Origin: Methanocella conradii HZ254 | GTDB lineage: Archaea; Halobacteriota; Methanocellia; Methanocellales; Methanocellaceae | DNA: 64,000 nt | Reading direction: 5' to 3' | Assembly: GCF_000251105.1 (NCBI RefSeq) | Contig: NC_017034.1 | Location: forward strand, 744,001 to 808,000 | Shown here: positions 8,431 through 17,712 of the stretch, piece after piece | Numbering within the stretch: the first letter of the stretch is position 1 | How the letters are laid out: each line of letters opens with the position of its first letter | Translations under genes and position numbers: made by a program | The notes under the pieces: generated by a model | The model's database searches: none | What the model was told of the DNA's origin: nothing | The model's input: the letters and a program-made list of their open reading frames with translations, nothing else

Positions 8431-8471
8431 TCTTACACGCCCTACAAGCTAATAAAGCTATTTTCGGACGC

Positions 8472-9338
8472 TCAGGCGACCACGTAGGGCCTCGCCTTCT
8501 CCTCAGGGCTGTCGGCGATGCCCTTCAAGAACCTCTTATACTCCTTATCAGAGATGGGCTGCTCATACAGCAGCGCCTTCCCGGGGCACACCCTGACACA
8601 CTGGAAACACCTCACGCCGTCGATACACTTCCAGCTAAACTCGGGGAACGCCTCGCCCGTGGTGATGCTCTTCGTAGGACAGGACTTCTTGCAGGTCTCG
8701 CAAAACAGGCACATCTCCTTGTTGAAGACCACCTTACCCTCTATCTTTTTGCGCATGGCCGCCATTGTCTCCTTTCGAGACTTATCGCGCTTTTTTACGA
8801 AAAAGAGATTGGAGGTTGCCAGGGCTTCGGGGCTGAGACTTCTCCCCTCCCTGTATGCCTTTATGGCGAGGGCTGCGAACTCCTCCGACCTTGCCAGGTC
8901 AAGCTCGTTAGGCCTGCCCTCGTTTATCTTAAGCCATATGCTCTGGGGATAGTTGTCAAAGCCCTCCACCTTAAGCCCTCCCAGTATGGCGAACCCCCTT
9001 TCGTGTAGCGCTCTCGCCGCATCGTAGAGGCTGTCCCCCGCCGTACAGCCGCCATAAGTCGTGAAGACGAAGGCGTGCCTCCCGTTGCCCTCCAAAGACT
9101 CGATAAACTTCATGACGTGTGGGGGAGGGTAGCCGAAAAACGTGGGGAATCCTATGCCCAGTATATCGGCGTCCACATACGCCTCCGGGAAGTCGTGGGC
9201 ATCCTCAAGCTGGAGCGTTACGTGCTCGAATCCCTCGCCCTGGAGCCTGCCCGCTATGGTGTACGCCACCTTTTCAGTGTTCCCGGTCTGCGAGAAATAA
9301 ACGATGCACGACTTGGCCATGATTTTATCTTTTTTCAT
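8472..9338 (-). CDS. Flavodoxin / 2[4Fe-4S] ferredoxin fusion (EFR1-like)
   Basis: A 288-residue protein. The N-terminal flavodoxin domain has the FMN phosphate loop SQTGNTEKVA and the TTYGGCTAGDSLYDAA loop. The C-terminal ferredoxin domain carries two cluster motifs: CLFCETCKKSCP and CFQCVRVCPGKAL. Such proteins shuttle electrons between ferredoxin-type donors and FMN in anaerobes. A TATA-like tract near 9356-9364 places transcription close to the start codon, so the message may be leaderless; an alternative ATG lies at 9320. Partner enzymes are not apparent. Confidence 0.87.
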   Translation of the reverse strand: MKKDKIMAKSCIVYFSQTGNTEKVAYTIAGRLQGEGFEHVTLQLEDAHDFPEAYVDADILGIGFPTFFGYPPPHVMKFIESLEGNGRHAFVFTTYGGCTAGDSLYDAARALHERGFAILGGLKVEGFDNYPQSIWLKINEGRPNELDLARSEEFAALAIKAYREGRSLSPEALATSNLFFVKKRDKSRKETMAAMRKKIEGKVVFNKEMCLFCETCKKSCPTKSITTGEAFPEFSWKCIDGVRCFQCVRVCPGKALLYEQPISDKEYKRFLKGIADSPEEKARPYVVA

Positions 9339-9374
9339 ATAGCCCTAAAGGGTATGTATATTTTTGGGGGCGTG

Positions 9375-9932
9375 CTAATACTGGATACCCCTGGTGGTGA
9401 CGAAGCGCTCAGGGGCCTTCCTCCCCACGACCTCGTTGACGAAGTCAGCCCTATCTATGAGCTCCTTCGGGGCAAACCTCCCCGTCAACACGACATCCGT
9501 ATCCTCGGGTACATCCCTTAGAAGCGCCAGTATATCGCCAACCTCGAGGATTCCCAGATGAGCCGCGAGGCAGGCCTCGTCGAGCACCATGAGGCCAGGC
9601 CTATCAAGAAGAGCCTTCCTGGCGAATTCGAGGCCCTCCAGGGCCGACTCTTTATCCTCATCCTCAATCCCCCTCACCTTTAGGGACAGGCCACCCTCAT
9701 TCACCTCCGTTTTCGAGACGTCCTGGCATATCCATCCGGGCCTCCCGAACTGGCGGATGACATAGTCGGGCCCGAGCCGCTCCATGATCTTATACTCGCC
9801 CGTATCCTTCCACCACTTTAAAAACTGGACGATTACGGCCTTCCTGCCCTGGCCAATAGACCTCAAGGCCAGGCCCAGGGCACTCGTGGTCTTCCCGGCC
9901 CCGGTCCCATGATAAAGGTAGACGTATCCCAT
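9375..9932 (-). CDS. cobA: Corrinoid adenosyltransferase (CobA/BtuR type)
   Basis: A 185-residue P-loop protein of the CobA/BtuR family. HGTGAGKTTSALGLALR is its Walker A, VQFLKWWKDTGEY the corrinoid/ATP-contact segment, LMVLDEACLA the Walker B region and VVLTGR the conserved C-terminal motif. It transfers adenosyl from ATP to cob(I)alamin or cobinamide. The ATG at 9932 is preceded by GGGTGAT. It lies six bases behind nrdJ, whose enzyme uses adenosylcobalamin, so the pair looks like enzyme plus cofactor supply in one transcript. Confidence 0.92.
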   Translation of the reverse strand: MGYVYLYHGTGAGKTTSALGLALRSIGQGRKAVIVQFLKWWKDTGEYKIMERLGPDYVIRQFGRPGWICQDVSKTEVNEGGLSLKVRGIEDEDKESALEGLEFARKALLDRPGLMVLDEACLAAHLGILEVGDILALLRDVPEDTDVVLTGRFAPKELIDRADFVNEVVGRKAPERFVTTRGIQY

Positions 9933-9937
9933 AGCTA

Positions 9938-12031
9938 TCACCCACAGACCTGACACGTGTCAGACGGCATGCCGCCCGCGTACTCGCCCGACGCCGTCAC
10001 TCGCCTCTTCGCCTCCTCCTCTCCCAGGCCCAGGTTGAGGACCTGCTCGCCCTTGCTGCCATACCGGTATACAGTGACGCCCTTACACTTCAAGCGGTAT
10101 GCCAGGCTATATATCCCCTCTATGTCGGCGGGCGTCGCGCTCCGTGGCAGGTTAACGGTCTTGGAGACCGCGTTCTCGGTGTACTTCTGGAAGGCCGCCT
10201 GCATCCTCACGTGCCACTCAGGGGCTATCTCGTGCGCCGTGACGAAGAGCCTTTTCACGTCTTCGGGCACCTCCTTTATGCCGTCTAGCGTGCCCTGCCT
10301 CACGACCTTATCGAGCAGACTGCTGCTGTAGAACCCTCTCTCCTTGGCCACCCTCTCGAACAATGGGTTAATCTCGAACAGCCTCTCCCCGCCGAGCACG
10401 TGCCTCATGAAAGCGACGGCAAACAGTGGCTCGATGCCAGACGAGCACCCGGCGATTATGCTTATCGTCCCGGTCGGGGCTATAGTGGTCACCGTGGCAT
10501 TCCTCCTGGGAGACTTCCAGATGCTGCCCTGGTAATTTGGAAAAGCCCCCCGCCGCCCCGCAAGCTCTTCCGAAGCCCTCGCCGCCTCATCCTCGAGGAA
10601 GCGGGCGATCCTCTCGCCGAGCGCCAGCGCATCCTTCGAGTCATAAGGGATTCCCAGCTTTATGAGCATCTCGGCGAACCCCATGACCCCTAGCCCGATC
10701 TTCCTGTTGGCCTTCGTCATGGCGTCGATCTCCTTGAGAGGATACGGGTTGACGTCTATCACGTTATCCAAAAAGTGGACGGCTGCGCCTATAGTCCTAC
10801 GCAGCTTCTCCCAGTCGACGTCCCCGTTTTTACACATCCTCGAAAGGTTTATGCTGCCCAGGTTACACGACTCGTACGGGAGAAGCGGCTGCTCACCACA
10901 CGGGTTGGTGGCCTCGATGCGCCCCACATGCGGCGTAGGGTTATGCCTGTTAATCTCGTCTATGAAGACCACGCCTGGGTCGCCCCCCTTCCAGGCGTTC
11001 TCCGCCATCTGGCTCCAGACATGCCTTGCGCTTAGCCTTTTGACGCTCTTCCCCGTCCTTGGGTTCACCAGCTCATAATCTCTTCCGTCTTCCACGGCTC
11101 TCATGAACTCATCGGTCACCGCCACGGATATGTTGAAATTCGTGAGCACCCCGTGCTTCGCCTTAGAGGCGATGAACTCCATGATGTCCGGGTGGTCAAC
11201 CCTTAAAATGGCCATCATGGCACCCCTCCTCTTGCCCCCCGATTTAATTATCTCGGTTGCCGTGTCGAACGCCCTCATGAAGCTCACGGGGCCGGACGCC
11301 ACGCCCTTTGTAGACCGAACCATGTCGCCCGCCGGCCTGAGCCTGGAGAAGTCGAATCCCACTCCACCGCCGCTCTGCTCTATGAGGGCCATGTTCTTCA
11401 CCGTAGTGAATATGCTTTCCAGGGAGTCCTCAACGGGGAGCACGTAGCACGCAGACATGGCAAGCCCCGTCCCGGTGCCTGCGTTGAACAGCGTCGGGGA
11501 GTTGGGCATGAACTCCAGCCCGCTCATCATAAGATAAAACTCCTCCTCAGCTTTTTTAGGGTCATCGCCGTACGCCCCATCGGCGGCGGCGATGGCGCGG
11601 GCCACCCGCCTGAACATCTGCGCCGGCGTCTCTATGATCTCGCCGCTCTCATCTCTCAGCAGGTACCTCCTCCTCAGCACCTCAAGGGCGTTTACGGTCA
11701 GCTTCGGCTCCACCCCTATCCCCAGCGCTCTCTGGATGCCCCGGACCTCCTCCTTTCTCCTCCTATAGCTCTCATATTCCAGCGCCACCCTCTCGTAGCC
11801 CATATCCCTAAAAACTTCAACCACGATGTCCTGGATGTCCTCCACGGTGGGCACACGGCCCGCGTACTTCTCATCAACCCTCCTCACGGCCTCATCGGCG
11901 ACCTTCTCGGCCTCGGCCTTTCCCCCGGCGCCTGTGGCCATCAAAGCCCTGTGTACCGCGCCGAGGATCCTGTTCCGGTCGAAATCGACGAGCGTCCCAT
12001 CCCTTTTTCTGACCATGCTAACTCTATCCAT
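9938..12031 (-). CDS. nrdJ: Adenosylcobalamin-dependent ribonucleotide reductase (class II)
   Basis: A 697-residue class II reductase that makes deoxyribonucleotides using a B12-derived radical. It has an N-terminal ATP-cone (VRKRDGTLVDFDRNRILGAV), the core motifs NSPTLFNAG, SACYVLPVEDS, GGGVGFDFSRLRP, NPCGEQPLLPYESCNLGSIN with the active-site Asn, Cys and Glu, and PTGTISIIAGCSSGIEP. The C-terminus ends SDTCQVCG, the redox-active Cys pair. The start is ATG 12031 (GGTG site); the longer in-frame start at 12115 would place a perfect promoter palindrome inside the gene. It is followed by the corrinoid adenosyltransferase. Confidence 0.94.
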   Translation of the reverse strand: MDRVSMVRKRDGTLVDFDRNRILGAVHRALMATGAGGKAEAEKVADEAVRRVDEKYAGRVPTVEDIQDIVVEVFRDMGYERVALEYESYRRRKEEVRGIQRALGIGVEPKLTVNALEVLRRRYLLRDESGEIIETPAQMFRRVARAIAAADGAYGDDPKKAEEEFYLMMSGLEFMPNSPTLFNAGTGTGLAMSACYVLPVEDSLESIFTTVKNMALIEQSGGGVGFDFSRLRPAGDMVRSTKGVASGPVSFMRAFDTATEIIKSGGKRRGAMMAILRVDHPDIMEFIASKAKHGVLTNFNISVAVTDEFMRAVEDGRDYELVNPRTGKSVKRLSARHVWSQMAENAWKGGDPGVVFIDEINRHNPTPHVGRIEATNPCGEQPLLPYESCNLGSINLSRMCKNGDVDWEKLRRTIGAAVHFLDNVIDVNPYPLKEIDAMTKANRKIGLGVMGFAEMLIKLGIPYDSKDALALGERIARFLEDEAARASEELAGRRGAFPNYQGSIWKSPRRNATVTTIAPTGTISIIAGCSSGIEPLFAVAFMRHVLGGERLFEINPLFERVAKERGFYSSSLLDKVVRQGTLDGIKEVPEDVKRLFVTAHEIAPEWHVRMQAAFQKYTENAVSKTVNLPRSATPADIEGIYSLAYRLKCKGVTVYRYGSKGEQVLNLGLGEEEAKRRVTASGEYAGGMPSDTCQVCG

Positions 12032-12063
12032 ATCGGGCACCAGCTCCAATTCAGCGAGAGGCG

Positions 12064-12088
12064 TTAAGGTTATATCATATAACCTTAA
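12064..12088. promoter_or_regulatory. Palindromic operator candidate at the nrdJ promoter
   Basis: A perfect inverted repeat with 11-bp arms: TTAAGGTTATA, then TCA, then TATAACCTTAA. It is 33-57 bases upstream of the nrdJ ATG and overlaps the probable TATA box (TATATCATATAA), so a bound regulator would block TBP. It may be an NrdR-like or other nucleotide-sensing site; the sequence does not identify the regulator. Confidence 0.55.
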
Positions 12089-12160
12089 AAATACCGTAGC
12101 GCATTCATTAATCATTATATCATCATCTAGGCTTTTAGCTTATCCCGTGAGGAAAAGGGC

Positions 12161-13903
12161 ATGGTAAAGATAACGGACACGATCCTGAGAGACGCCCACC
12201 AGTCACTGGCGGCGACGCGCATGAGGACGGAGGACATGCTCCCTATCATCGAGAAGCTGGACGCGGTAGGCTTTTTCTCGCTAGAGGCATGGGGAGGCGC
12301 GACCTTCGACTCATGCATACGGTTCCTCAACGAGGACCCGTGGGAACGGCTGCGAATGATCAAAAAGGCCGCCAAAAATACCCCGATACAGATGCTTCTC
12401 AGGGGCCAGAACCTCGTTGGGTACAGGCATTACTCGGACGACGTGGTGGAAAAGTTCGTCACCCTCGCCGCGAAGAACGGGGTGGATATCTTCAGGATAT
12501 TCGACGCCGTTAATGACGTGAGGAACATGGAGGCCTCCATAAGGGCGGCGAAGAAGTGTGGCTCCCACGTCCAGGGCACTATTTGCTATACCATAAGCCC
12601 TGTGCACTCCAACGAAGCCTTCGTCGAGATGGCCAAAAGGCTCGCGGAGCTCGAATGCGACTCAATATGCGTCAAGGACATGGCCGGGCTCATCCTGCCT
12701 GCGCCTGCATACGACCTCGTCTCGAGGCTAAAGAAGGAGGTCGGGCTTCCGGTGGATTTGCACTGCCATTGTACGAATGGCATAGCCCCGATGAGCTACT
12801 ACGCGGCGGCGCAGGCAGGGGTGGACATCCTCGACACTGCGATGTCCCCCTTCAGCTTTGGCACCTCCCAGCCCGCCACGGAATCGGTCGTCGGCGCCCT
12901 GCAGGGAACGCCCTATGATACTGGCCTCGACTTAAAGCTGCTCGCGGAGATAGCCGAGTACTTTTTAAAGGTAAGGGAGAAGTATGAGGGCATCATCGAC
13001 CCCATCGCGGAGCGCATCGACGTAAACGTTCTGGTCTACCAGATACCGGGGGGCATGCTCTCAAACCTAGTGTCTCAATTGAAACAGCAGAACAAGCTGG
13101 ACATGTACGACGCCGTCCTTAAGGAGGTGCCGGTAGTCCGCCGCGAGCTGGGATACCCGCCGTTAGTTACGCCGACCTCGCAAATCGTGGGCACCCAGGC
13201 CGTGCTCAACGTGGTGATGGGGGAGCGCTACAAGGTAGTGCCAAAGGAGGTCAAGGACTACGTGAAAGGCTTCTATGGCAGGACGCCGGCTCCCGTGGAC
13301 CCCGAGATACAGAAGAAGGTCATAGGCGACGAGCAGCCTATAGCCTGCCGCCCCGCGGACCTCCTGAAGCCTGAGATGCCGGAAGTGGTGGCAAAGGTGA
13401 ACGCCCTCGGCCTCAAGGAGGTGAAGGAGGAGGACTACGTGACCTATGCGCTCTACCCGCAGGTTGCTGAGAAGTTCCTCAAGGGGGAGATCAAGCCCGA
13501 GCCGCTGACACCCAGGGCATCTGGCCAGAAGTCAAAGCTCGGGCCTAACGCCCGCCGCTTCCTGATAGAGATGGACGGAGTCGTGAAAGAGATTAGGATA
13601 GAGGCGCTCGACGCCCCGCTGCCGACGGTTGCACTGGCCCCGGCGCCTGGCCCCGTGCAGGAGGCCGCTCCGGTGGAGGAGGGCACGGTTAACGGCGCGG
13701 TGACCAGCCCCATGCAGGGCACCATCCTTAAGGTTAACGTGAAGGTGGGGGACAGCGTAAAGAAGGGCGACGTGATAGCGGTCCTCGAGGCCATGAAGAT
13801 GGAGAACGACATCGTGGCCCACAGCTCTGGCGTCGTGAAGGCCGTTTACGCTCAGAAGGGGAAGAACGTCGAGGCGAACGCCGTGCTCGCCATAATAGAG
13901 TGA
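12161..13903 (+). CDS. pycB: Pyruvate carboxylase subunit B (carboxyltransferase + biotin carrier)
   Basis: A 580-residue protein. The carboxyltransferase TIM barrel begins [22 protein letters not shown] and contains the metal-binding HCHCTNG segment and the [14 protein letters not shown] pyruvate-site motif. A Pro/Ala-rich linker (residues ~490-510) leads to a biotinyl domain with [11 protein letters not shown], where Lys is biotinylated. With PycA it makes oxaloacetate for the incomplete TCA pathway of methanogens. It has a GAGGAAAAGGGC ribosome site, is divergent from nrdJ and lies 4 nt before pycA. Confidence 0.94.
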   Translation: MVKITDTILRDAHQSLAATRMRTEDMLPIIEKLDAVGFFSLEAWGGATFDSCIRFLNEDPWERLRMIKKAAKNTPIQMLLRGQNLVGYRHYSDDVVEKFVTLAAKNGVDIFRIFDAVNDVRNMEASIRAAKKCGSHVQGTICYTISPVHSNEAFVEMAKRLAELECDSICVKDMAGLILPAPAYDLVSRLKKEVGLPVDLHCHCTNGIAPMSYYAAAQAGVDILDTAMSPFSFGTSQPATESVVGALQGTPYDTGLDLKLLAEIAEYFLKVREKYEGIIDPIAERIDVNVLVYQIPGGMLSNLVSQLKQQNKLDMYDAVLKEVPVVRRELGYPPLVTPTSQIVGTQAVLNVVMGERYKVVPKEVKDYVKGFYGRTPAPVDPEIQKKVIGDEQPIACRPADLLKPEMPEVVAKVNALGLKEVKEEDYVTYALYPQVAEKFLKGEIKPEPLTPRASGQKSKLGPNARRFLIEMDGVVKEIRIEALDAPLPTVALAPAPGPVQEAAPVEEGTVNGAVTSPMQGTILKVNVKVGDSVKKGDVIAVLEAMKMENDIVAHSSGVVKAVYAQKGKNVEANAVLAIIE

Positions 13904-13907
13904 AAGG

Positions 13908-16079
13908 ATGTTTAATAAGGTAATGATCGCAAACCGGGGCGAGATAGCGCTCCGGGTTATAAGGGCGTGTAAGGAGCTGGGCATATCCACCGTGGCCGTG
14001 TATTCAGAGGCGGATGTGAAGTCCTTGCACGTCAAGTATGCCGACGAGGCCTATTGCATCGGCCCACCCCCCGCGAAGAGCAGCTACCTCAACGTGGACG
14101 CCTTGCTCGAGGTCGCCCAGGACGCGGGGTGCGACGCGATACACCCGGGGTATGGCTTTTTATCCGAGAACGCTCCTTTCGCGGAGGCCGTTAGAAAGGC
14201 TGGCCTGTCGTTTATCGGCCCCCCGCCATCGGTCATCAAGAAGCTGGGCGACAAGACCGTGGCCCGCACCGCCATGAAGAAGGCGGGGCTACCGCTGATA
14301 CCCGGCTCCCCGGGGGCGATTAGGAGCGACGAGGAGGCCATCGAGCTTGCAAACCAGTTCGGCTACCCGTGCATAATAAAGGCCGCCGGCGGGGGCGGGG
14401 GAAGGGGCATGAGGCCCGTTTTCTCCGACGCCGAGATACCGGACGCATTGCAGAGCGCCAGGCGGGAGGCCGAGGCGTTCTTCAACAACCCGGACGTGTA
14501 CATTGAAAAGTATATGGAGGACCCGCGGCACATCGAGTTTCAAATACTGGCGGATAAGAATGGCAACGTGATTCACCTGGGCGAGAGGGACTGCTCAATA
14601 CAAAGAAGACACCAGAAGCTTCTAGAGGAGGCACCTTCACCGAGGATGACGCCCGTGCTCAGGGAAATCATGGGTAACGCCGCAGTGCAGGGCGCGAGGG
14701 CTGTAAAATATGAGAACGCGGGCACCTTTGAGTTTCTACTGGATAAGCACGGCAACTTCTACTTCATGGAGGTCAACACCAGGATTCAGGTGGAGCACCC
14801 GGTCACCGAGCTCGTGACGGGCATCGACCTGGTCAAGGAGCAGATAAGGATAGCGGCGGGCGAGGAGCTGCAGTATAAGCAGAGCGACATCAAGATTAAC
14901 GGCCACGCCATCGAGTGCAGGATTAACGCTGAGGACCCCCAGGAGAACTTCTTCCCATCTCCAGGAAAGATTACGAGCTATATGGCACCAGGAGGCCCTG
15001 GCGTGAGGATTGACGGGTGCTCATACGCTGGCTACGAGATTCCCCCATACTATGATAGCATGGTGGCTAAGCTTATCGTGTGGGATAGCACGAGGATGGG
15101 GGCCATAAACAGGATGCGCAGGGCGCTCGACGAGTACGTCATAGAGGGCGTGAAGACCACCATACCATTCCATAAGATGATATTGTTTAACGCCTACTTC
15201 CGTAAGGGCGACTATAGCACGAACTTCATATCGAAGTGTATCCTGAACGAGGATAAGCTCGTCCCGAAGGAGATCAAGAAGGGCCTGAAGACTAAAGTGT
15301 TGGGCCATAAGATTCACTATTTCGAGGAGGTGGCCTCCACGAACCGTATCGCCAAGGAGATGGCAGCTGCCGGGGCCGAGGAGGGCACCATGGTGCTCGC
15401 CGAGACGCAGAGCGGGGGCCTGAAGGGGAGGATTGGCAGGGAGTGGATATCCCCGTTCGGCGGCGTGTGCTTCTCTTTGATACTCAGGCCGAAGGTTGCG
15501 CCAAGGCATGCCGCCAAGATAACGCTTGCGGCCGCCTCCGCAGTCTGTAAGACGATTAGAGACCTTTATGGCCTGGACGCCAGGATAAACTGGCCCAATG
15601 ACATCCTGATAGGCGGCAGGAAGGTATGCGGCATCCTTACGGATATGGCCATGGACGTCAACTCCATAAAATACGTCGTGCTCGGCTTTGGCGTGAACGT
15701 GAACGTGGAGAGGCTTTCCTTCCCGCAGAAGATTCAGAGGACCGCCACCTCCATCAAGGAGGAGCTGGGCAGGACCGTGTCCAGGAAAGACTTCATCGAC
15801 GCCCTCCTCCTCGAGTTTGAGAGGCAGTACGATAGCTTTAACGAGGGCCAGTTTGCGGCCCTGCTGGACGAGTACAAGCGGCTGGCCTACCCGCTGGGTA
15901 GCCGCATCATCGTTAAGGACCAGGACAGGCTGTATGAGGGCTACTCGGTGGACATAAACGAGGATGGGGCGCTGGTCATGAAGACCCTGGATGGCGAGGT
16001 GCTCACCTTCATGACGGGAGACGTGCACGCCCACCCCGACGAGGCCATCAAAAAAGAAGAAGTAAAGCACGAGGCCTGA
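13908..16079 (+). CDS. pycA: Pyruvate carboxylase subunit A fused to biotin-protein ligase
   Basis: A 723-residue protein. Residues 1 to ~450 are biotin carboxylase: [15 protein letters not shown], the ATP-grasp loop [12 protein letters not shown], and [15 protein letters not shown]. Residues ~466 to ~710 are a BirA/BPL-type ligase: [26 protein letters not shown] (biotin-AMP loop), [18 protein letters not shown] with the catalytic Lys, and a small C-terminal domain. No N-terminal DNA-binding domain is present, so the ligase is catalytic only. In relatives such as Methanosarcina the ligase is reported as a separate neighbouring gene; here it is joined in frame to the enzyme whose partner PycB it modifies. 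Confidence 0.94.
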   Translation: MFNKVMIANRGEIALRVIRACKELGISTVAVYSEADVKSLHVKYADEAYCIGPPPAKSSYLNVDALLEVAQDAGCDAIHPGYGFLSENAPFAEAVRKAGLSFIGPPPSVIKKLGDKTVARTAMKKAGLPLIPGSPGAIRSDEEAIELANQFGYPCIIKAAGGGGGRGMRPVFSDAEIPDALQSARREAEAFFNNPDVYIEKYMEDPRHIEFQILADKNGNVIHLGERDCSIQRRHQKLLEEAPSPRMTPVLREIMGNAAVQGARAVKYENAGTFEFLLDKHGNFYFMEVNTRIQVEHPVTELVTGIDLVKEQIRIAAGEELQYKQSDIKINGHAIECRINAEDPQENFFPSPGKITSYMAPGGPGVRIDGCSYAGYEIPPYYDSMVAKLIVWDSTRMGAINRMRRALDEYVIEGVKTTIPFHKMILFNAYFRKGDYSTNFISKCILNEDKLVPKEIKKGLKTKVLGHKIHYFEEVASTNRIAKEMAAAGAEEGTMVLAETQSGGLKGRIGREWISPFGGVCFSLILRPKVAPRHAAKITLAAASAVCKTIRDLYGLDARINWPNDILIGGRKVCGILTDMAMDVNSIKYVVLGFGVNVNVERLSFPQKIQRTATSIKEELGRTVSRKDFIDALLLEFERQYDSFNEGQFAALLDEYKRLAYPLGSRIIVKDQDRLYEGYSVDINEDGALVMKTLDGEVLTFMTGDVHAHPDEAIKKEEVKHEA

Positions 16080-16274
16080 CGGTCCATCTCGTGGCCGCTG
16101 TCCTTTTTATTATCAATAGCAGCACCCCAGTTAGTGCCATAAGGCTCCATTGGTATCGCCACCTATGACAGGTCGTGAAGCATTAGATAGAGATGATGCT
16201 GCGTGTTTACTCCCATGTCTTATTAAAGATACCATGATCGTTAATCATCTTTTCAGCTCCCGCACCGCTAGGCA

Positions 16275-16868
16275 TTATTTATTCTTATACGCTGCTGCGT
16301 TCGCTAAAAAGCATATGCCGATGATTGGCATCCCGATAAGCCAGTATAAGTCTAATACCCCAATAAATGCATGTATGCTTGGCCTCGTCGAGCTCAAAAT
16401 TTCCCAGAGGGCGAGCAGAAGGAAAAATATCGAAAAAACGCTGACCACGGACGAGGCGGCGACGCATCCATTGCTAAAACGACTATGGAATGATAAAAAG
16501 AATAACGCGGAGCACGGGGCCAGCAGCGCCAGCATAGTGATCCAGAGCGTTTCCACGGCGATTATAGGGTCGCTAAGAAATGGTTTACCACTAAGATAAA
16601 TTAAAAGATTTGCTATGGCAAGCATTGACATTGTTATGCACATGGGGATTGCCAGATACCATCGATATCGTGCTTTTTTCGCTTCTAGCAAGAAAAGCGC
16701 GGAGCCAAAAAGCGAGACAATGCTTAATAGCTCGATTATAGCGATTAAAAAGAAAGGCGATGTTGGTATAATAGATATTAAGCGGAGTATAATGGACGCT
16801 AAGCCAATGAGCCACGCCATAAAGAAGATGGCCGATGCCAGAGCTAATGAAATTTTTACCTTGACCAT
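16275..16868 (-). CDS. Polytopic membrane protein, unknown
   Basis: A 197-residue protein with about six transmembrane segments (ALASAIFFMAWLIGLASII, FFLIAIIELLSIVSLFGSAL, LAIPMCITMSMLAIANLLIYL and more) and little else. The arrangement resembles small histidine-kinase-like membrane sensors without the kinase, but no family was recognised. It lies downstream of a strong terminator that ends the secreted-protein gene before it, so it probably has its own promoter. It belongs to an AT-richer patch of small hypothetical genes (16.2-17.5 kb). Confidence 0.6.
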   Translation of the reverse strand: MVKVKISLALASAIFFMAWLIGLASIILRLISIIPTSPFFLIAIIELLSIVSLFGSALFLLEAKKARYRWYLAIPMCITMSMLAIANLLIYLSGKPFLSDPIIAVETLWITMLALLAPCSALFFLSFHSRFSNGCVAASSVVSVFSIFFLLLALWEILSSTRPSIHAFIGVLDLYWLIGMPIIGICFLANAAAYKNK

Positions 16869-16890
16869 ATCATCACTGTAACAAAATAAA

Positions 16891-16917
16891 AATTGGGTAA
16901 AACAGTTTTACCCAATT
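16891..16917 (-). terminator. Strong intrinsic-type terminator of the secreted-protein gene
   Basis: A perfect palindrome with 13-bp arms (AATTGGGTAAAAC and its complement, 1-nt centre), followed on the minus strand by TTTATTTTG. It lies at the end of the leftward transcript of 16984-17442, and the stop codon of the overlapping small ORF is inside its first arm. Confidence 0.65.
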
Positions 16918-16991
16918 AAGTCGTAGAATTCTGTTATCGCTCCCTCGTCTCCTCCCGCGCTATCCATTACCTTGAGCCGCCAGTTATGCAC
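16908..16991 (-). CDS. Overlapping 27-codon ORF or +1-frame extension
   Basis: Starting from a GTG that overlaps the end of the secreted-protein gene (GTGCATAA), an open frame encodes VHNWRLKVMDSAGGDEG and ends YDLIG at a TAA inside the terminator stem. It could be a translationally coupled tiny protein, or the true C-terminus of the neighbour reached by a +1 frameshift or lost by a 1-base change. Its clean fit between stop and terminator is suggestive only. Confidence 0.3.
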   Translation of the reverse strand: MHNWRLKVMDSAGGDEGAITEFYDLIG

Positions 16992-17442
16992 GTTCGCCAC
17001 CCTCTGTCGCTTCGAGGGTATAGTATGCGATCTTTTGGCAAACATCATTTTGTTCCTCGGCGGAGAGCTTCGATTCTCCTTCGCATATCTTTTTAAACTC
17101 GTTAATTAATTTATTTTTATCCTCCTCTGAGAGGTCTTTTATGGCGTCCTTTATAAACGCCCAATCTTTTTCCGTTGGCTCAAGTTTTTCGGTGCTGAGA
17201 TTCTTCCAGGATTGAGGTATCTCAACTCCTTTAAGAAGCGTTTTGTTATCGACCCCTGTTTTTATTTGCCCTAACGTCACCTGCCCATCCTTTTGTAAGA
17301 CGATATCTCGCGTCAAAAGCCGGCCATCATTGGCCTTTTCTTTTGTTGATGTGTTAATTGTGCTCGAAGCTGATACGGTAATCAGTATTGCAATGCATAA
17401 CAGCAATGACATAACACTGATTACCAACGGCTTTATCAGCAT
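16984..17442 (-). CDS. Secreted small protein, unknown
   Basis: A 152-residue protein with an N-terminal signal or anchor helix (LVISVMSLLLCIAILITVSAS) followed by a charged, helical domain (residues 70-145) with two cysteines (KKICEGESK and NDVCQKIA). No family was recognised. The residue mix LSEEDKNKLINEFKK indicates an amphipathic helical bundle. A long leader with a stable hairpin (17536-17574) lies upstream. Codon use is AT-richer than in the neighbouring metabolic genes. Confidence 0.6.
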   Translation of the reverse strand: MLIKPLVISVMSLLLCIAILITVSASSTINTSTKEKANDGRLLTRDIVLQKDGQVTLGQIKTGVDNKTLLKGVEIPQSWKNLSTEKLEPTEKDWAFIKDAIKDLSEEDKNKLINEFKKICEGESKLSAEEQNDVCQKIAYYTLEATEGGERA

Positions 17443-17535
17443 ATTTTACCTTCTGTGGCTCAATATATTCTCAAAGGCAAGCCAGATAAGCCTTAAATAC
17501 CTGTAAGCCTATCACGACACTGCCTCTTTTTGGCC

Positions 17536-17574
17536 GTGTGGCCCGGCTTGTCCTTGCCGATGGCCGGGCCACAC
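17536..17574 (-). other. Stable stem-loop in intergenic leader, possible small RNA
   Basis: A perfect 12-bp GC-rich stem: GTGTGGCCCGGC at 17536-17547 with its complement at 17563-17574 and a 15-nt loop. It lies between a candidate leftward promoter (degenerate 21-bp element at 17638-17655 followed by CTTAAATATT) and the secreted-protein gene. It has no adjoining T-tract on either strand, so a terminator role is not favoured; it may be a structured leader or part of a small RNA. The region 17443-17712 holds no gene. Confidence 0.4.
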
Positions 17575-17637
17575 GTACTTATCGTGCCTTCAGGCGCTTA
17601 CCAGGCAATATATTGATTTGTAAATATTTAAGTCTTA

Positions 17638-17655
17638 TCTCATAATCTGCTAACT
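17638..17655 (-). promoter_or_regulatory. Degenerate copy of the 21-bp promoter element
   Basis: TCTCATAATCTGCTAACT matches 16 of 18 positions of the element at 18217-18237, in the same orientation, and is followed in the leftward direction by the AT-rich CTTAAATATT. It probably marks the promoter of the leftward transcript through 17536-16984. Confidence 0.4.
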
Positions 17656-17712
17656 GTCAGCTTTAAGAACGTTAAAAATGATGGCTGGCTCGCCTATCCC
17701 CGGGCCGGTCCA

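Noticed and set aside
12032..12115. N-terminal extension of NrdJ to 12115
   Set aside because: It would place the perfect promoter palindrome and TATA box within the coding region, and the residues precede the ATP-cone.
15021..16070. Long open frame (349 codons) on the minus strand opposite pycA
   Set aside because: It is the antisense shadow of a firmly identified enzyme; its translation is His/Val/Leu/Gly-rich with no domain, as expected for antisense of GC-rich archaeal codons.
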